In this document: positions 45,823-54,835 of the stretch, piece by piece
Layout of the letters: each line of letters starts with the position of its first letter
How positions within the stretch are numbered: position 1 is the first letter of the stretch
NCBI RefSeq assembly: GCF_014170375.1
Contig: NZ_LZZW01000019.1
Location: forward strand, 1 to 64,000
Reading direction: 5' to 3'
From: Variovorax sp. UMC13
GTDB taxonomy: Bacteria; Pseudomonadota; Gammaproteobacteria; Burkholderiales; Burkholderiaceae_C
DNA length: 64,000 nucleotides
The notes under the pieces: model-generated
What the model saw: the letters and a program-made list of their open reading frames with translations, nothing else
Told to the model about the DNA's origin: nothing
Databases searched by the model: none
Made by a program: the position numbers and the translations under genes

Positions 45823-46127
45823 GCCTGCACCTCCACGCGGCCGGCCACCACGCGCACCGGGAAGGTCTGCACGGCCTCGGTCGCGGGTGCGCAGCGCGCC
45901 GCGCCGGTGCGGATGTCGAAGGTTCCCTGGTGCAGCGGGCACTCGACGCAGCCGTCCTCGATGTAGCCCTCCGAGAGCAGCGCGTTGCCGTGCGTGCAGC
46001 GGTCGGCCAGCGCGTGCAGTTCGTCGCCGAGGCGGAACACCACCACCTCGCGGTCGGCGACGCGCACGGGCCACGAGGCGCCGTCGGGAAAATCGTCGGG
46101 CTCGCCGACGTCATGCCATGGAGTCAT
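45819..46127 (-). CDS. Rieske-type ferredoxin
   Basis: The 102-residue soluble protein has [2Fe-2S] ligands Cys44-X-His46 and Cys63-X2-His66 (RCTHG, CPLHQG). It is of the NagAb/BphF-type that feeds electrons to ring-hydroxylating oxygenases. The oxygenase subunits are encoded just upstream. No cognate ferredoxin reductase is in the window, so a reductase from elsewhere must reduce it. Confidence 0.92.
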   Translation of the reverse strand: MTPWHDVGEPDDFPDGASWPVRVADREVVVFRLGDELHALADRCTHGNALLSEGYIEDGCVECPLHQGTFDIRTGAARCAPATEAVQTFPVRVVAGRVEVQA

Positions 46128-46135
46128 GCCGGGCC

Positions 46136-46603
46136 TCAGATCGGGGTGGCGAGCAGCTCGGGGATGCCGTAGCTGTCGAGGATGACGGTGCGCTCGCGGA
46201 ACAGCGCGCTCTCGCCGGCCAGTTCGATCCAGTCGAGGTAGACGCCGGTGGCGAAGGGCTTGCTCACGCCCGACTGGTCCGACTGCATCACCAGGAACTG
46301 CGTGCGCGCGCGCAGCGTGCCGTCGTCCGCCGGTGGCTCGACCAGCGGCGGCGACATCAGGTGCCGGTCGAAATGGATGTTGTAGATGTTGGCGGTGCGC
46401 AGCGACACCACACGGTCTTCCATCATCGCGGTGCCGATGCAGTCGATCAGGCAGGCGGGCAGGCCGCGCGCATGGTTCTCGCGCGGGATCACGCGGTAGC
46501 GGCCATCGGGCACGAAGAAGGTGGGCCACAGCTCGAGCGCATCGTCGTCGATGGCATGGGCGTAGCGCAGCTGGAGCGCCAGCACGCGGTCGTGGGTGTT
46601 CAT
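46136..46603 (-). CDS. ring-hydroxylating oxygenase beta subunit
   Basis: The 155-residue protein is NTF2-like and of the aromatic-ring-hydroxylating dioxygenase small-subunit type (LQLRYAHAIDDDALELWPTFF, YRVIPRENHARGLP, RTQFLVMQSD). It has a structural role in the alpha3-beta3 complex. The start overlaps the alpha subunit stop by 4 bases and the stop is 8 bases before the ferredoxin. Confidence 0.9.
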   Translation of the reverse strand: MNTHDRVLALQLRYAHAIDDDALELWPTFFVPDGRYRVIPRENHARGLPACLIDCIGTAMMEDRVVSLRTANIYNIHFDRHLMSPPLVEPPADDGTLRARTQFLVMQSDQSGVSKPFATGVYLDWIELAGESALFRERTVILDSYGIPELLATPI

Positions 46604-47901
46604 GCCGACACCTCCGGCGCGAAGCCCATGGTGTGCGCGTACTGCTGCCACAGGCCGCGGGTGCAGACTTCCGTCACCACATGGTCGGCATCGACGATCG
46701 GGCCGCGGCCGCCCATCTCGATGAAGGAGGCCGCGTCGGGCTTCTCGCCGCGGATGGATTGCTGCACCAGCCGGATCGCCTCGCCGTCCTCCATCGAGAT
46801 GTAGCCCGCGGGCCCGACCAGGTTGAGCTGCTGCAGGCGCGCGGCGGTGCGCTCGGCGGCATCGTCCTCGAAGCCGAAGTAGGTCCAGTAGAGCTCCATC
46901 GCGTCGGGCCCCAGCGGCCGCACCTGGCGCGTGGCGAAGGTGTTGAGGATCTGGTGGATCACCATGTTCGGGAACACCGAGACGATCAGGTTGCCGATGC
47001 CGTCGTGGAAGTCGGGCGCCCATTGCAGCAGCCCGGGCGCCTTGAGCGCGAAGTCGGCCTGGTACTTGTTGTCTGTTCCCTTGTACGCCTCGAGCACGCT
47101 CTCCTTGCTGTCGGTGTTGGTGATCGAGTAGACGACCGCATGGCCGCCGCCGGGGCTCACCAGCGTGTGGCCCTTCTGCGTCGACCGGTAGACGCCGAAG
47201 GTCGCCATGAAGGTGTGAAGCAGGCCTGCGTGGTAAGGGTCCTTGATGTTCTCGAAGTAGAGCTTCCAGTTGGCCGAGATGCGCTGGCGGTGGTAGCCCA
47301 GCACCTTCAGCGGCTTGACGAAGATGCGGTCGATGTGGGTCACGATGTGCACGCCCAGGTAGTCGAGCAGCGGCGGTGCGTCGTCGGAGAAGCTGCCGAA
47401 GACGAGGCCCTTGTAGAGCGCGACCCTCAGCTTCTCCAGTCCATGCTCGGCCGGCTTGAAGTCCTTGGGATAGCCGCCGCAGCCGTTCAGCCCGCGGCGG
47501 TAGGGCACGCCGCAGAGCTCGCCGCTGCTGTCGTAGTTCCACTGGTGGTAGATGCAGGCATGGCCGTCGGCCTTGCCGAACTCCTGGCGCACCACGGTGG
47601 CGCCGCGGTGCGCGCAGCGGTTGACGAAGGCCGTGACCTTGCCCTCGGCATTGCGCGAGACCACCACCGGCACGTTGCCGATCTGCACCGTCTTGAACGA
47701 GCCCGTCTCGGGCACCTCGGCCTCGAGCGCGAGGTAGTTCCAGGTCGGGCCGCGGAAGACGCGAGCCATCTCGCGCTGGTAGATGGCCTCGTCGGTGAAC
47801 ACCCGGTAGGGCGTGCGCGTGTAGTCGGCGTTGGGCCAGCGGAACTGGTCGAGCGGGTCGGCCGCGGCTTCGACGCGCAGCGGGATGTCGGCGAGCTTCA
47901 T
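46600..47901 (-). CDS. ring-hydroxylating oxygenase alpha subunit
   Basis: The 433-residue protein has a Rieske domain (Cys96-X-His98 in CAHRG, Cys116-X2-His119 in CIYH) and a catalytic domain with the bridging Asp221 and iron ligands His224 and His229 in ENIKDPYHAGLLHTF. This motif and the length place it with salicylate 5-hydroxylase, anthranilate 1,2-dioxygenase (AndAc) and related carboxylated-ring oxygenases. The substrate is not determined. It overlaps neighbouring genes on both sides by 4 bases. Confidence 0.92.
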   Translation of the reverse strand: MKLADIPLRVEAAADPLDQFRWPNADYTRTPYRVFTDEAIYQREMARVFRGPTWNYLALEAEVPETGSFKTVQIGNVPVVVSRNAEGKVTAFVNRCAHRGATVVRQEFGKADGHACIYHQWNYDSSGELCGVPYRRGLNGCGGYPKDFKPAEHGLEKLRVALYKGLVFGSFSDDAPPLLDYLGVHIVTHIDRIFVKPLKVLGYHRQRISANWKLYFENIKDPYHAGLLHTFMATFGVYRSTQKGHTLVSPGGGHAVVYSITNTDSKESVLEAYKGTDNKYQADFALKAPGLLQWAPDFHDGIGNLIVSVFPNMVIHQILNTFATRQVRPLGPDAMELYWTYFGFEDDAAERTAARLQQLNLVGPAGYISMEDGEAIRLVQQSIRGEKPDAASFIEMGGRGPIVDADHVVTEVCTRGLWQQYAHTMGFAPEVSA

Positions 47902-48722
47902 GCGTGCGCCTTCGCGGCGCCGGCGAAGGCGCTCCAGCGTTCGACGAAGAGCTCCGGCTGCTCGACGTAGGGCGCATGGCCCACGTCGGCCATCACCGGC
48001 AGTTCGCCCAGGCCCAGCGCGTTGGCGGTGGCATGGCCGATCGACAGCGGCACCATGCGGTCGTGCGCGCCCCACAGCAGGCCGACCGGCAGGGTGCGGG
48101 CGAGGCCGACCAGCGCATCGCTCACGAGTTCGCTGTTGAGGCGCTCGACGATGTAGTCGCCCAGCGCGCTCAGCGCCTCGAGCGCGCCGACGGAGCCGTT
48201 GATGCGCGACTCCTCGACGATCAGGTCCTCGGTCGCGAAGGAGCTGTCGATGAAGACGTTGGCCAGCTTGGCGCGCACGCCTTCGATCGACACGTTGCGC
48301 ACGCCGCGGCGGATCGCCTCGCCGGTCTCGGGCGTCATCGGCGCCAGGCCCAGCGGCGCCACCAGGTAGAGGCTCTGGCAACGTTGCGGCGCGGCCAGGG
48401 CCGCCAGCGCGGCGATGTGGCCACCGAGCGAGGTGCCGACGAGGTGCGCGTGGGGAATCTCCAGCGCATCGAGCACGCCCAGGGTGAAGCGCGCGAGGCC
48501 GGAAGCGCTGTAGTCGAAGTCGGCCGGCTTGTCGGCCAGGCCATGACCGGGCAGGTCGAAGGCGATGGCGCGAAAGCCCAGCGTGGCCGTGTGTTCCAGC
48601 ACGGCACGCCAGCGGTCGGCGCGGGTCGAGAGGCCGTGGACGAAGAGCACGGCCGGGCCTGTGTGGCCGGCCTGGAGCACGCGCGTCGTGACGCCGGCGA
48701 TGGTGAGGGGGAACTGCATCAT
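47898..48722 (-). CDS. alpha/beta hydrolase
   Basis: The 274-residue protein has the alpha/beta hydrolase fold: oxyanion HGL (29-31), nucleophile Ser98 in GTSLG, a catalytic Asp in WGAHDRMVP (about 225) and His in DVGHAPYVEQPE (about 252). It is similar to ring-fission-product and ester hydrolases. Its position between the amidohydrolase and the oxygenase suggests it hydrolyses an ester, lactone or C-C bond of the imported compound. ATG ATG offers two adjacent starts. Confidence 0.88.
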   Translation of the reverse strand: MMQFPLTIAGVTTRVLQAGHTGPAVLFVHGLSTRADRWRAVLEHTATLGFRAIAFDLPGHGLADKPADFDYSASGLARFTLGVLDALEIPHAHLVGTSLGGHIAALAALAAPQRCQSLYLVAPLGLAPMTPETGEAIRRGVRNVSIEGVRAKLANVFIDSSFATEDLIVEESRINGSVGALEALSALGDYIVERLNSELVSDALVGLARTLPVGLLWGAHDRMVPLSIGHATANALGLGELPVMADVGHAPYVEQPELFVERWSAFAGAAKAHA

Positions 48723-48730
48723 GGTGAGGC

Positions 48731-50110
48731 TCAGGCGGGTTGACGGCGCGCGGCGTCGGCGGCCTTGGAGGAAAGATGGGAGGCCACGTAGGCGCGGTCG
48801 TAGACGCGGCTCCACATGGCTTGCGAGAACTCGGAGAAATGGCGCGCATGGGTGGGCGCGGGCGTCAGGTCCACCGGCTTGCCGCCCAGCAGCACCGCGT
48901 GGATCGCCTCGCGCCGCTGCAGCACCGTGATGTCGGCCAGCGGATCGCCGTCGACCACCACCATGTCGGCCAGCTTGCCCTTCACCAGGCCGCCCAGCTT
49001 GTCGCGCTCGCGCAGCAGCTTCGTGCTTTCCACGGTGGCGCAGCAGATCGCCTCGGCCGGCGTGAAACCGACATGGCGCACATGGGCCTCGAGCTCCTTC
49101 GCGCCCCACTCGCCGTGCGGCGTGACGGCGAAGCCCGACTCCGAGCCCGAGAGGAAGCGGACGCCCGCGGCACGCGCTCGCTGCAGGTTGCGCGATGCGG
49201 CCTCGAGCTCGCGGCGCTGGATGTCGGGCCACCAGGGCGCCGACGCGTCGGTGGGCTCGTGGAACTCGATGTTGTTGACCAGCAGCGCGAGCGAAGGGCA
49301 GAGGTACGTGCCGTGGTCGAGCGCGGCCTGGATGCCGTCGTCGCAGATGTTCGAGGCGTGGAAGATCACGTCGACGCCGGCCCGTGCCGCGTACAGCGCG
49401 CCTTCTCGGCCGCGCGCGTGCACCACCGCGAGCTTGCCTAGGCGATGGATCTCGTCGACCATGGCGTGGGTCTCGGCCTGGGTGTAGGCCGCGATCAGGC
49501 CGCCGCCGTTGCGGCGCGCATGGATGCCGTCCATCGTCAGCTTGATCGCGTCGACGCCGTCCTTGGCCTGCTGCCGGATGATGCGGATGGCTTCGTCCAT
49601 CGAGCCGGTCAGCACGCCGGTCGAGGGTTCCGGCACGCCCACCCACGACGGGTACCAGTCGTAGAGGCCTTGCTGCGTGGTGAGCGCGCGGCCCGAGGCC
49701 GTGATGCGCGGGCCCTGCACCAGGCCGACGTTGATCGCATCGCGCACCGCCGGTGCGATCAGGCCGGAGCAGGCCGGGTCCATGATCGAGGTGAAGCCCG
49801 ACTTGAGGATCGCCTGCGCCGCGACCATCGAGCGCAGGGTGCGGAATTCCATCGTCGCGTAGAGGTCGATGTCCTCCTGCGTGAGCGCGTTGCCGTAGGA
49901 GATGTGGGCATGGCAGTCGACCATGCCGGGCATCACGAAACGGGTCGAATGGTCAATGCGCGTGTCGCCCGGCTGCGCGGTGGGTGCCTGCGCGGTGGGG
50001 CCGACCCAGTCGATGGTGTCGCCGTAGAGCACCAGGGTCTGGTCGGGCACGGCGCGGCCGGAGATGCCGTCGAAGAGTTCGCCGCAGGCGATCAAGGTTC
50101 TTGCTGTCAT
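48731..50110 (-). CDS. imidazolonepropionase-like amidohydrolase
   Basis: The 459-residue metal-dependent hydrolase has HxH (His67, His69), a candidate carboxylated Lys190 (DAIKLTMDG), His231 (VVHARG) and His251 (FHASN). The usual catalytic Asp in GTDSG is here Glu324 (SGSESG), an unusual change. It may cleave an amide, carbamate or cyclic amide in the substrate of the following oxygenase operon. The ATG at 50110 starts the normal N-terminal strand; it is the first gene of the leftward operon and divergent from another hydrolase. Confidence 0.87.
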   Translation of the reverse strand: MTARTLIACGELFDGISGRAVPDQTLVLYGDTIDWVGPTAQAPTAQPGDTRIDHSTRFVMPGMVDCHAHISYGNALTQEDIDLYATMEFRTLRSMVAAQAILKSGFTSIMDPACSGLIAPAVRDAINVGLVQGPRITASGRALTTQQGLYDWYPSWVGVPEPSTGVLTGSMDEAIRIIRQQAKDGVDAIKLTMDGIHARRNGGGLIAAYTQAETHAMVDEIHRLGKLAVVHARGREGALYAARAGVDVIFHASNICDDGIQAALDHGTYLCPSLALLVNNIEFHEPTDASAPWWPDIQRRELEAASRNLQRARAAGVRFLSGSESGFAVTPHGEWGAKELEAHVRHVGFTPAEAICCATVESTKLLRERDKLGGLVKGKLADMVVVDGDPLADITVLQRREAIHAVLLGGKPVDLTPAPTHARHFSEFSQAMWSRVYDRAYVASHLSSKAADAARRQPA

Positions 50111-50233
50111 CGTCGTGGGGTGTCCATAGGTTCCATGGCCGAAGAGGCTTCGGGGCCTCGTGCTTCCATGCACAGTCAAAACCGACTAGCATTCGGTAAA
50201 GCAACCCGCGTGCCACGCACACGCCACATATCC

Positions 50234-51076
50234 ATGAAAACCGAGAACTGGGACTTCGAAGGCGGCTCTTTCGCCGTTCACACCGAGGGCAGCGGCCCGC
50301 CGCTGCTGCTGATCCACGGCATCGGCCCCGGCACCTCCTTCGCGGCCAACTTCGGCGCCGTCGTGCCCGCGCTGGCTGCGCATCGCACCCTTTACGGGAT
50401 CGACCTGGTCGGCTTTGGTGCATCGCCGCGCAAGGCCGCACCGCCGTTCTTCGACTTCGCGCTCTGGGTACGGCAGGCGAGGGCGGCGATCGCGCGCATC
50501 GGCGCGCCGCGCGTCGACCTCTGGGGCCAGTCGCTGGGTGCGGCCGTGGCGCTGGGCGCCGCGGCCGGCTCACCCGCGGTGCGGAAGATCGTGGGCACCG
50601 GTGCCGGCGGCGGGGCGCGCACGCTCAATGCGGCGCTCGACCGTTTCTGGCAGGCGCCCGCCTCGAGGGAAGCGCTGCGCCTCGCGATGACGGGCGCGGT
50701 GCACGACGCCGCCGCGCTGAGCGATGCGCAGGTCGATGCGCGCTTCGACCTGCTTTCGCGCGATGGGCTCGGCGCCCACTTCGACGCGATGATGGCGCCG
50801 GGCAAGGAACTCAATCTGCGCAGCGCATGGCTGGCACCGGAACTGCTTGCGCAGGTGCAGGCCAGCGTGCTGCTGGTGCATGGACGCGACGACCGGCCCG
50901 TGCCCTACCGCGACAGTGCGCTGCACCTGCTGGACCATCTGCCGGACTGCCGGCTCATGCTGCTCGGCCGCTGTGGCCACAACCCGATGCTGGAGCGCAG
51001 CGCCGAAGTCAGCGCGCTCGCCCTCGATCACCTGCTCTCCCAACCTCTTTCTCCCTCTCTGCCATGCGCTACCTGA
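50234..51076 (+). CDS. alpha/beta hydrolase
   Basis: The 280-residue alpha/beta hydrolase has oxyanion HGI (28-30), nucleophile Ser100 in GQSLG, a catalytic Asp in HGRDDRPVPYR, and His in GRCGHNPMLERSAE. It is only distantly similar to the hydrolase at 47898-48722. It overlaps the RidA gene by 13 bases and is divergent from the amidohydrolase gene, probably part of the same catabolic regulon. Confidence 0.88.
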   Translation: MKTENWDFEGGSFAVHTEGSGPPLLLIHGIGPGTSFAANFGAVVPALAAHRTLYGIDLVGFGASPRKAAPPFFDFALWVRQARAAIARIGAPRVDLWGQSLGAAVALGAAAGSPAVRKIVGTGAGGGARTLNAALDRFWQAPASREALRLAMTGAVHDAAALSDAQVDARFDLLSRDGLGAHFDAMMAPGKELNLRSAWLAPELLAQVQASVLLVHGRDDRPVPYRDSALHLLDHLPDCRLMLLGRCGHNPMLERSAEVSALALDHLLSQPLSPSLPCAT

Positions 51077-51456
51077 ATCCCACCGAACTCCCGCAGCCCG
51101 CGGGTCCCTATTCCCAAGCCACGCTCGTCGAGGGGCCCGGTGCCTGGGTGCACGTCGCCGGCCAGGTCGGCATCGACGCGCGGGGTGTCGCGCCGGCCGA
51201 CTTCGAAGCGCAGGCCCAACTGGCCTGGGGCAACGTGCTGCATGCGCTGCGCGGCGCCGGCATGGGCATGGAACATGTGGTGAAGACCACCACCTACCTG
51301 GTCGACCGCGCCGACGCGGCGGCGATGCGGCCGATCCGCCTGCGCCACCTGGGGGAGCACCGGCCGGCCTCCACGCTGGTGCTGGTGGCGGGCCTGCTGG
51401 ACGTGGCCTGGAAGATCGAGGTCGAGGCCGTCGCCTTCCGGCCCGCGGCGGGTTGA
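51064..51456 (+). CDS. RidA-family (YjgF/YER057c) protein
   Basis: The 130-residue RidA fold shows PQPAGPYSQAT, VHVAGQVGID and the conserved Arg in EHRPASTLVLV that contacts the substrate carboxylate. RidA enzymes deaminate reactive enamine/imine intermediates to ketoacids; catabolic homologues such as 2-aminomuconate deaminase occur in aromatic-amine operons. It overlaps the upstream hydrolase and lies 3 bases before the TetR gene. Confidence 0.9.
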   Translation: MRYLNPTELPQPAGPYSQATLVEGPGAWVHVAGQVGIDARGVAPADFEAQAQLAWGNVLHALRGAGMGMEHVVKTTTYLVDRADAAAMRPIRLRHLGEHRPASTLVLVAGLLDVAWKIEVEAVAFRPAAG

Positions 51457-51459
51457 GCC

Positions 51460-52050
51460 ATGTCCCAGGTCAAGAAGGAAGAGATCCACAGCGCGATCCT
51501 GGCTTCGGCATTCAAGCTGTTCAAGGCGAACGGCTACAGCAGCACCACCGTGCCGATGATCGCGCGCGGCGCCGGCATCTCGCCGCCCAACGTGTATTCG
51601 TACTTCTCGTCGAAGCTGCAGATCCTCTACGCCATCCACGACCCCTGGATGCGCGAGCGCTTCGCAGCGCTCGACCAGGAACTGCGCGGCCGCCGCTCGC
51701 CCGCGCGCCGGCTGCGCCGCATCTTCGAGGTGCTCTGGCGCGAGCTGCCGGCGCACGAGGAGGGCTTCGCGAACAACGTGATCCAGGCGATCTCGACCGC
51801 GACGCCCTCGGACGAATACCGCACCGGGCTCATCGGCTGGATGGAGCAGGAGATCGAACGCATGCTGCTGGACGCCTTGCCCGCCGAGCGCCATGCACTG
51901 GTGCGCGGCACCGACCTCCCGCACATGGTGGTGATGGCCATGGACGGCTACATCATGTACCGCCACACCGTGCCCGAGAGAACCTGCGGGGACGCCACCA
52001 TCGACGCCTTCTGCCGCATGCTCAGCGGCGCAGACCCGGCCTCGCGCTGA
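51460..52050 (+). CDS. TetR/AcrR-family regulator
   Basis: The 196-residue protein has an N-terminal HTH (AILASAFKLFKANGYSSTTVPMIARGAGISPPNVYSYFSSK split over about 9-50) and a ligand-binding helical domain. It is the likely regulator of the neighbouring divergent catabolic operons. It is cotranscribed with hydrolase and RidA. Confidence 0.9.
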   Translation: MSQVKKEEIHSAILASAFKLFKANGYSSTTVPMIARGAGISPPNVYSYFSSKLQILYAIHDPWMRERFAALDQELRGRRSPARRLRRIFEVLWRELPAHEEGFANNVIQAISTATPSDEYRTGLIGWMEQEIERMLLDALPAERHALVRGTDLPHMVVMAMDGYIMYRHTVPERTCGDATIDAFCRMLSGADPASR

Positions 52051-52062
52051 GCAAAGACCGGC

Positions 52063-52452
52063 TCAGCCCGCGATCTCCGCCCCGCGCGCCGCCAGCAGCC
52101 CGCGCAGCAGCGAGCGGTGGCAGCGCGCCTCGTCCTCGCAGTAGCAGCCGACCGCGAACGACGTCTGCTGCGACAGCGCGGCCAGCAGGTCGAGGCTGCG
52201 GCTCGCGTCGGGCTCGGCCATCTCGCGCTGGTAGTGGCGGGTGAAGACGGCCCATTGCGCGGGCGTCTCGGCATGCTGGCCCAGCTTCATGGTCTCGGCC
52301 GAGGGCGCGAGGTTGGGGTACCAGACGTCGTACCAGTCCTGGCTGGCGAACTCGGTCTTGGGCACGCCGCGCGGCGGGCGCCGCACGGTGCCGATGCGCA
52401 GGCCTTCGCCGGGCCCGCGCGGGCTGCCGAGGCGGACGATGTGAACGGGCAT
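52063..52452 (-). CDS. DUF488 family protein
   Basis: The 129-residue protein has the DUF488 pattern: an IGTVRRPPRGVPK N-terminus, a WYDVWYPNLAPS motif and a C-terminal CYCEDEARCHRSLL segment with paired Cys/His. The family function is unknown. It lies 34 bases after the PhoX-like gene on the same strand. Confidence 0.87.
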   Translation of the reverse strand: MPVHIVRLGSPRGPGEGLRIGTVRRPPRGVPKTEFASQDWYDVWYPNLAPSAETMKLGQHAETPAQWAVFTRHYQREMAEPDASRSLDLLAALSQQTSFAVGCYCEDEARCHRSLLRGLLAARGAEIAG

Positions 52453-52486
52453 GGCGGTCTCCTTTGTCTTCTTCGAATGATCGTGC

Positions 52487-54349
52487 TCAGCTGCCGACGA
52501 TGCCACCATCGCGCCGCCGCACCACCACCGTGGCCGAGCGCGGCCGGGTGCTGACGGGCGTGGCGCCGTCGGGCCAGGCGGGCAGCAGGGCGCCCGTGGC
52601 CGCATCGACGCGTTCGGCGGGATGCTGCACGTTGACGAACAGCGTGCGACGGTCGGGCGTGAGCACGCAGCCGGTGATCTCGCAGCCGTTGGGGCCGACC
52701 AGGAAGCGGCGGATGCGGCCGCTCGCGGGGTCGGCGCACAGCAGCTGGTTGTTGCCCATCGGCGCCTGGGTGTCGCTGCCGTTGCGCTGGGTGCTGCCCA
52801 TGTCGGTCTGCACCCAGAGCAGGCCGCCGCTGTCGAAGTGCAGCCCATCGGGCGAGCCGAAGGCGTCGGCATCGGCCTGCGGGTAGCGCGCGCCCGCGCC
52901 GGGCTGCGCGGGGTCGCCGGCGAGCACGAAGTGGTCCCAGGCGAAGCCCAGGCTCGCGGCGTCGCCCTCGTCCTCGCGCCAGCGCAGGATGCCGCCCGAG
53001 ACGTTGCGCTCGCGCGGGTTGGCCGCGTCGGCCGCGGGCTGGCCGGGTTCGCCGCGCAGGATGTTGTTGGTCAGCGTGACGTAGACCTCGCCGGTCTGCG
53101 GATGCACCGCGATCCATTCGGGCCGGTCCATCTTCGTGCCGCCGACCACGTCGGCCGCGAGCCGCGCATGCAGCAGCACCTGGGCCTGGTCGGCGAAGCC
53201 GTTGGCGGCGTCGATGCCGCCGCGGCCGTGCGTGAGCTCGAGCCAGCGGCCGCGGCCGTCGGCGTCGTAGCGCGCGACGTAGAGCGTGCCGTGGTCGAGC
53301 AGCGTGCGGTTGGCCGCGCGCGCCGCCGCATCCTGGCCCGGGCGCACGGTGTCGCGGCTCACGAACTTGTAGATGTACTCGAAGGCCGCGTCGTCGCCCA
53401 TGTAGACCGCCACCCGGCCGTCGCGGGCCAGCCGGCAGGTCGCGCTCTCCTGGCGCTTGCGGCCCAGCGCGGTGCGCTTGACGGGCGTGGACCGGGGGTC
53501 GAAGGGGTCGATCTCGACCACCCAGCCGAAGCGGTTCGGCTCGTTGGGATGCTTCGACAGGTCGAAGCGCTCGTCGAAGCGCCAGTACTCGACCCATTGC
53601 GTGCCGGCCACGGTGCCGTAGCGCCTCTGGGCCGGCGTGGCCTGGGCCGCGGCCTGCTTCGGGCCGCCGAAGTAGCCGTGGAAGTTTTCTTCGCAGCTGA
53701 GGTAAGTGCCCCAGGGCGTGACGCCCATCGCGCAGTTGGCGAAGGTGCCCAGCACGCGCGTGCCCTCGGGGTCGGCCGCGGTGCGCAGCCAGGGCGTGCC
53801 GGCGACCGGGCCGGCGATGCGCATCGGCGTCGCGCCGTGGATGCGGCGGGCAAAGCGCGAGGGCAGCACCTGGCGCCAGCCATCGGCCGCGCGCTCGATC
53901 TCGATCACCGACACGCCCATCGCATGCAGCGACTTGCGCACCTTCGCCGCGGTCCAGCGGTCCACGCCGTCGGTGTGCAGCCAGCGCTCGTCGGTGTACT
54001 CGTGGTTCATCACCAGCAGCCCGCGCCGGCCGTCGGTGCCGAGCGGGAAGAAGTGCATGCCGTCGTGGTGCATGCCGGCCTGCAGCGCCTGGTCGGCCGC
54101 GCTGTTGCTGCCGTCGGGCGCGAAGGCCGGCATGGCGCCGATGATGCCGGTGGGCGCGCCCCACGGGTAGAGGATCTCGGCCGCGTACTCGGCCGGCAGG
54201 GTGAGGCCGTCGTGCAGCGTCACGGGCACCGGGCTGAAGCCCAGCATCGCGGGCGAGGCCGGGCGCGGCGCACCCACGGCGGATTCGGCGAGCAGGGCGA
54301 CCAGCGCAGCGGCACCGGATTGGAGGAAGACGCGGCGGTCGAAGTTCAT
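52487..54349 (-). CDS. PhoX-family (DUF839) alkaline phosphatase-like protein
   Basis: The 620-residue protein has a twin-arginine signal (DRRVFLQSG, residues 4-12) and the PhoX beta-propeller: NHEYTDERW, a CAMGVTPWGTYLSCEENFHGYFGG split motif with the conserved Cys-Glu-Glu, RFGWVVEIDPFDP, and LRWREDEGD. PhoX enzymes are Ca/Fe-dependent periplasmic phosphatases. Here the export system and fold fit, but phosphatase activity is not proven. It ends upstream of DUF488. Confidence 0.88.
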   Translation of the reverse strand: MNFDRRVFLQSGAAALVALLAESAVGAPRPASPAMLGFSPVPVTLHDGLTLPAEYAAEILYPWGAPTGIIGAMPAFAPDGSNSAADQALQAGMHHDGMHFFPLGTDGRRGLLVMNHEYTDERWLHTDGVDRWTAAKVRKSLHAMGVSVIEIERAADGWRQVLPSRFARRIHGATPMRIAGPVAGTPWLRTAADPEGTRVLGTFANCAMGVTPWGTYLSCEENFHGYFGGPKQAAAQATPAQRRYGTVAGTQWVEYWRFDERFDLSKHPNEPNRFGWVVEIDPFDPRSTPVKRTALGRKRQESATCRLARDGRVAVYMGDDAAFEYIYKFVSRDTVRPGQDAAARAANRTLLDHGTLYVARYDADGRGRWLELTHGRGGIDAANGFADQAQVLLHARLAADVVGGTKMDRPEWIAVHPQTGEVYVTLTNNILRGEPGQPAADAANPRERNVSGGILRWREDEGDAASLGFAWDHFVLAGDPAQPGAGARYPQADADAFGSPDGLHFDSGGLLWVQTDMGSTQRNGSDTQAPMGNNQLLCADPASGRIRRFLVGPNGCEITGCVLTPDRRTLFVNVQHPAERVDAATGALLPAWPDGATPVSTRPRSATVVVRRRDGGIVGS

Positions 54350-54423
54350 GGCATCGCCGCGCAAGAAGGGGGCAGGGAAGGGCAGGCTGGCATCCCCCGA
54401 TGATGCCGCGCCCGCGGCCGGGC

Positions 54424-54663
54424 TCAGCGCGTGGTTTCGGGGCCCTGGTTGGCGAGGCCCACGGTGGGCAGGCGGCACTCGATCACCGCGTTCAGCGTGC
54501 CGTTGGCGAGCACATAGCGCACCTCGGTCACTTCCATGCGCTGCAGCGCCGCCTCCTCGAGGCCGGTTTCGATGATCTCGCCGAGGCGCGGCACGGCGCT
54601 CGCGGCATCGAGCTGGATGTCCTGGACCGTTCCGTTGGTCAGCAATCGCAGAAGAGTGGGCAT
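54424..54663 (-). CDS. small protein of unknown function
   Basis: The 79-residue soluble protein has no signal or TM helix. AGGAG lies at good distance before ATG 54663, and the sequence is compositionally normal (LLRLLTNGTVQDIQLD; YVLANGTLNAVIECRLP), so it is probably real. I do not recognise a family. It is 74 bases upstream of the PhoX-like gene on the same strand. Confidence 0.65.
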   Translation of the reverse strand: MPTLLRLLTNGTVQDIQLDAASAVPRLGEIIETGLEEAALQRMEVTEVRYVLANGTLNAVIECRLPTVGLANQGPETTR

Positions 54664-54835
54664 GGGGAGGACTCCTGAAACATCAAAGTACCTACTCTGG
54701 CCCGCTGCAGCCCGGGCCCCTGTGGGCCAACACGCAGCCGGCGCGCAGGACCGCGCAGGCATGCGCGTTTTGTAACAACACGCTAAGCTTCAGGCTTCGT
54801 GCCACGTGGTGGCCCCTGATGCCAAAGGATGCGCC

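Noticed and set aside
46600..47901. Specific naming as salicylate 5-hydroxylase or anthranilate dioxygenase
   Set aside because: The motif region fits several carboxylated-ring oxygenases and no diagnostic downstream enzyme is present.
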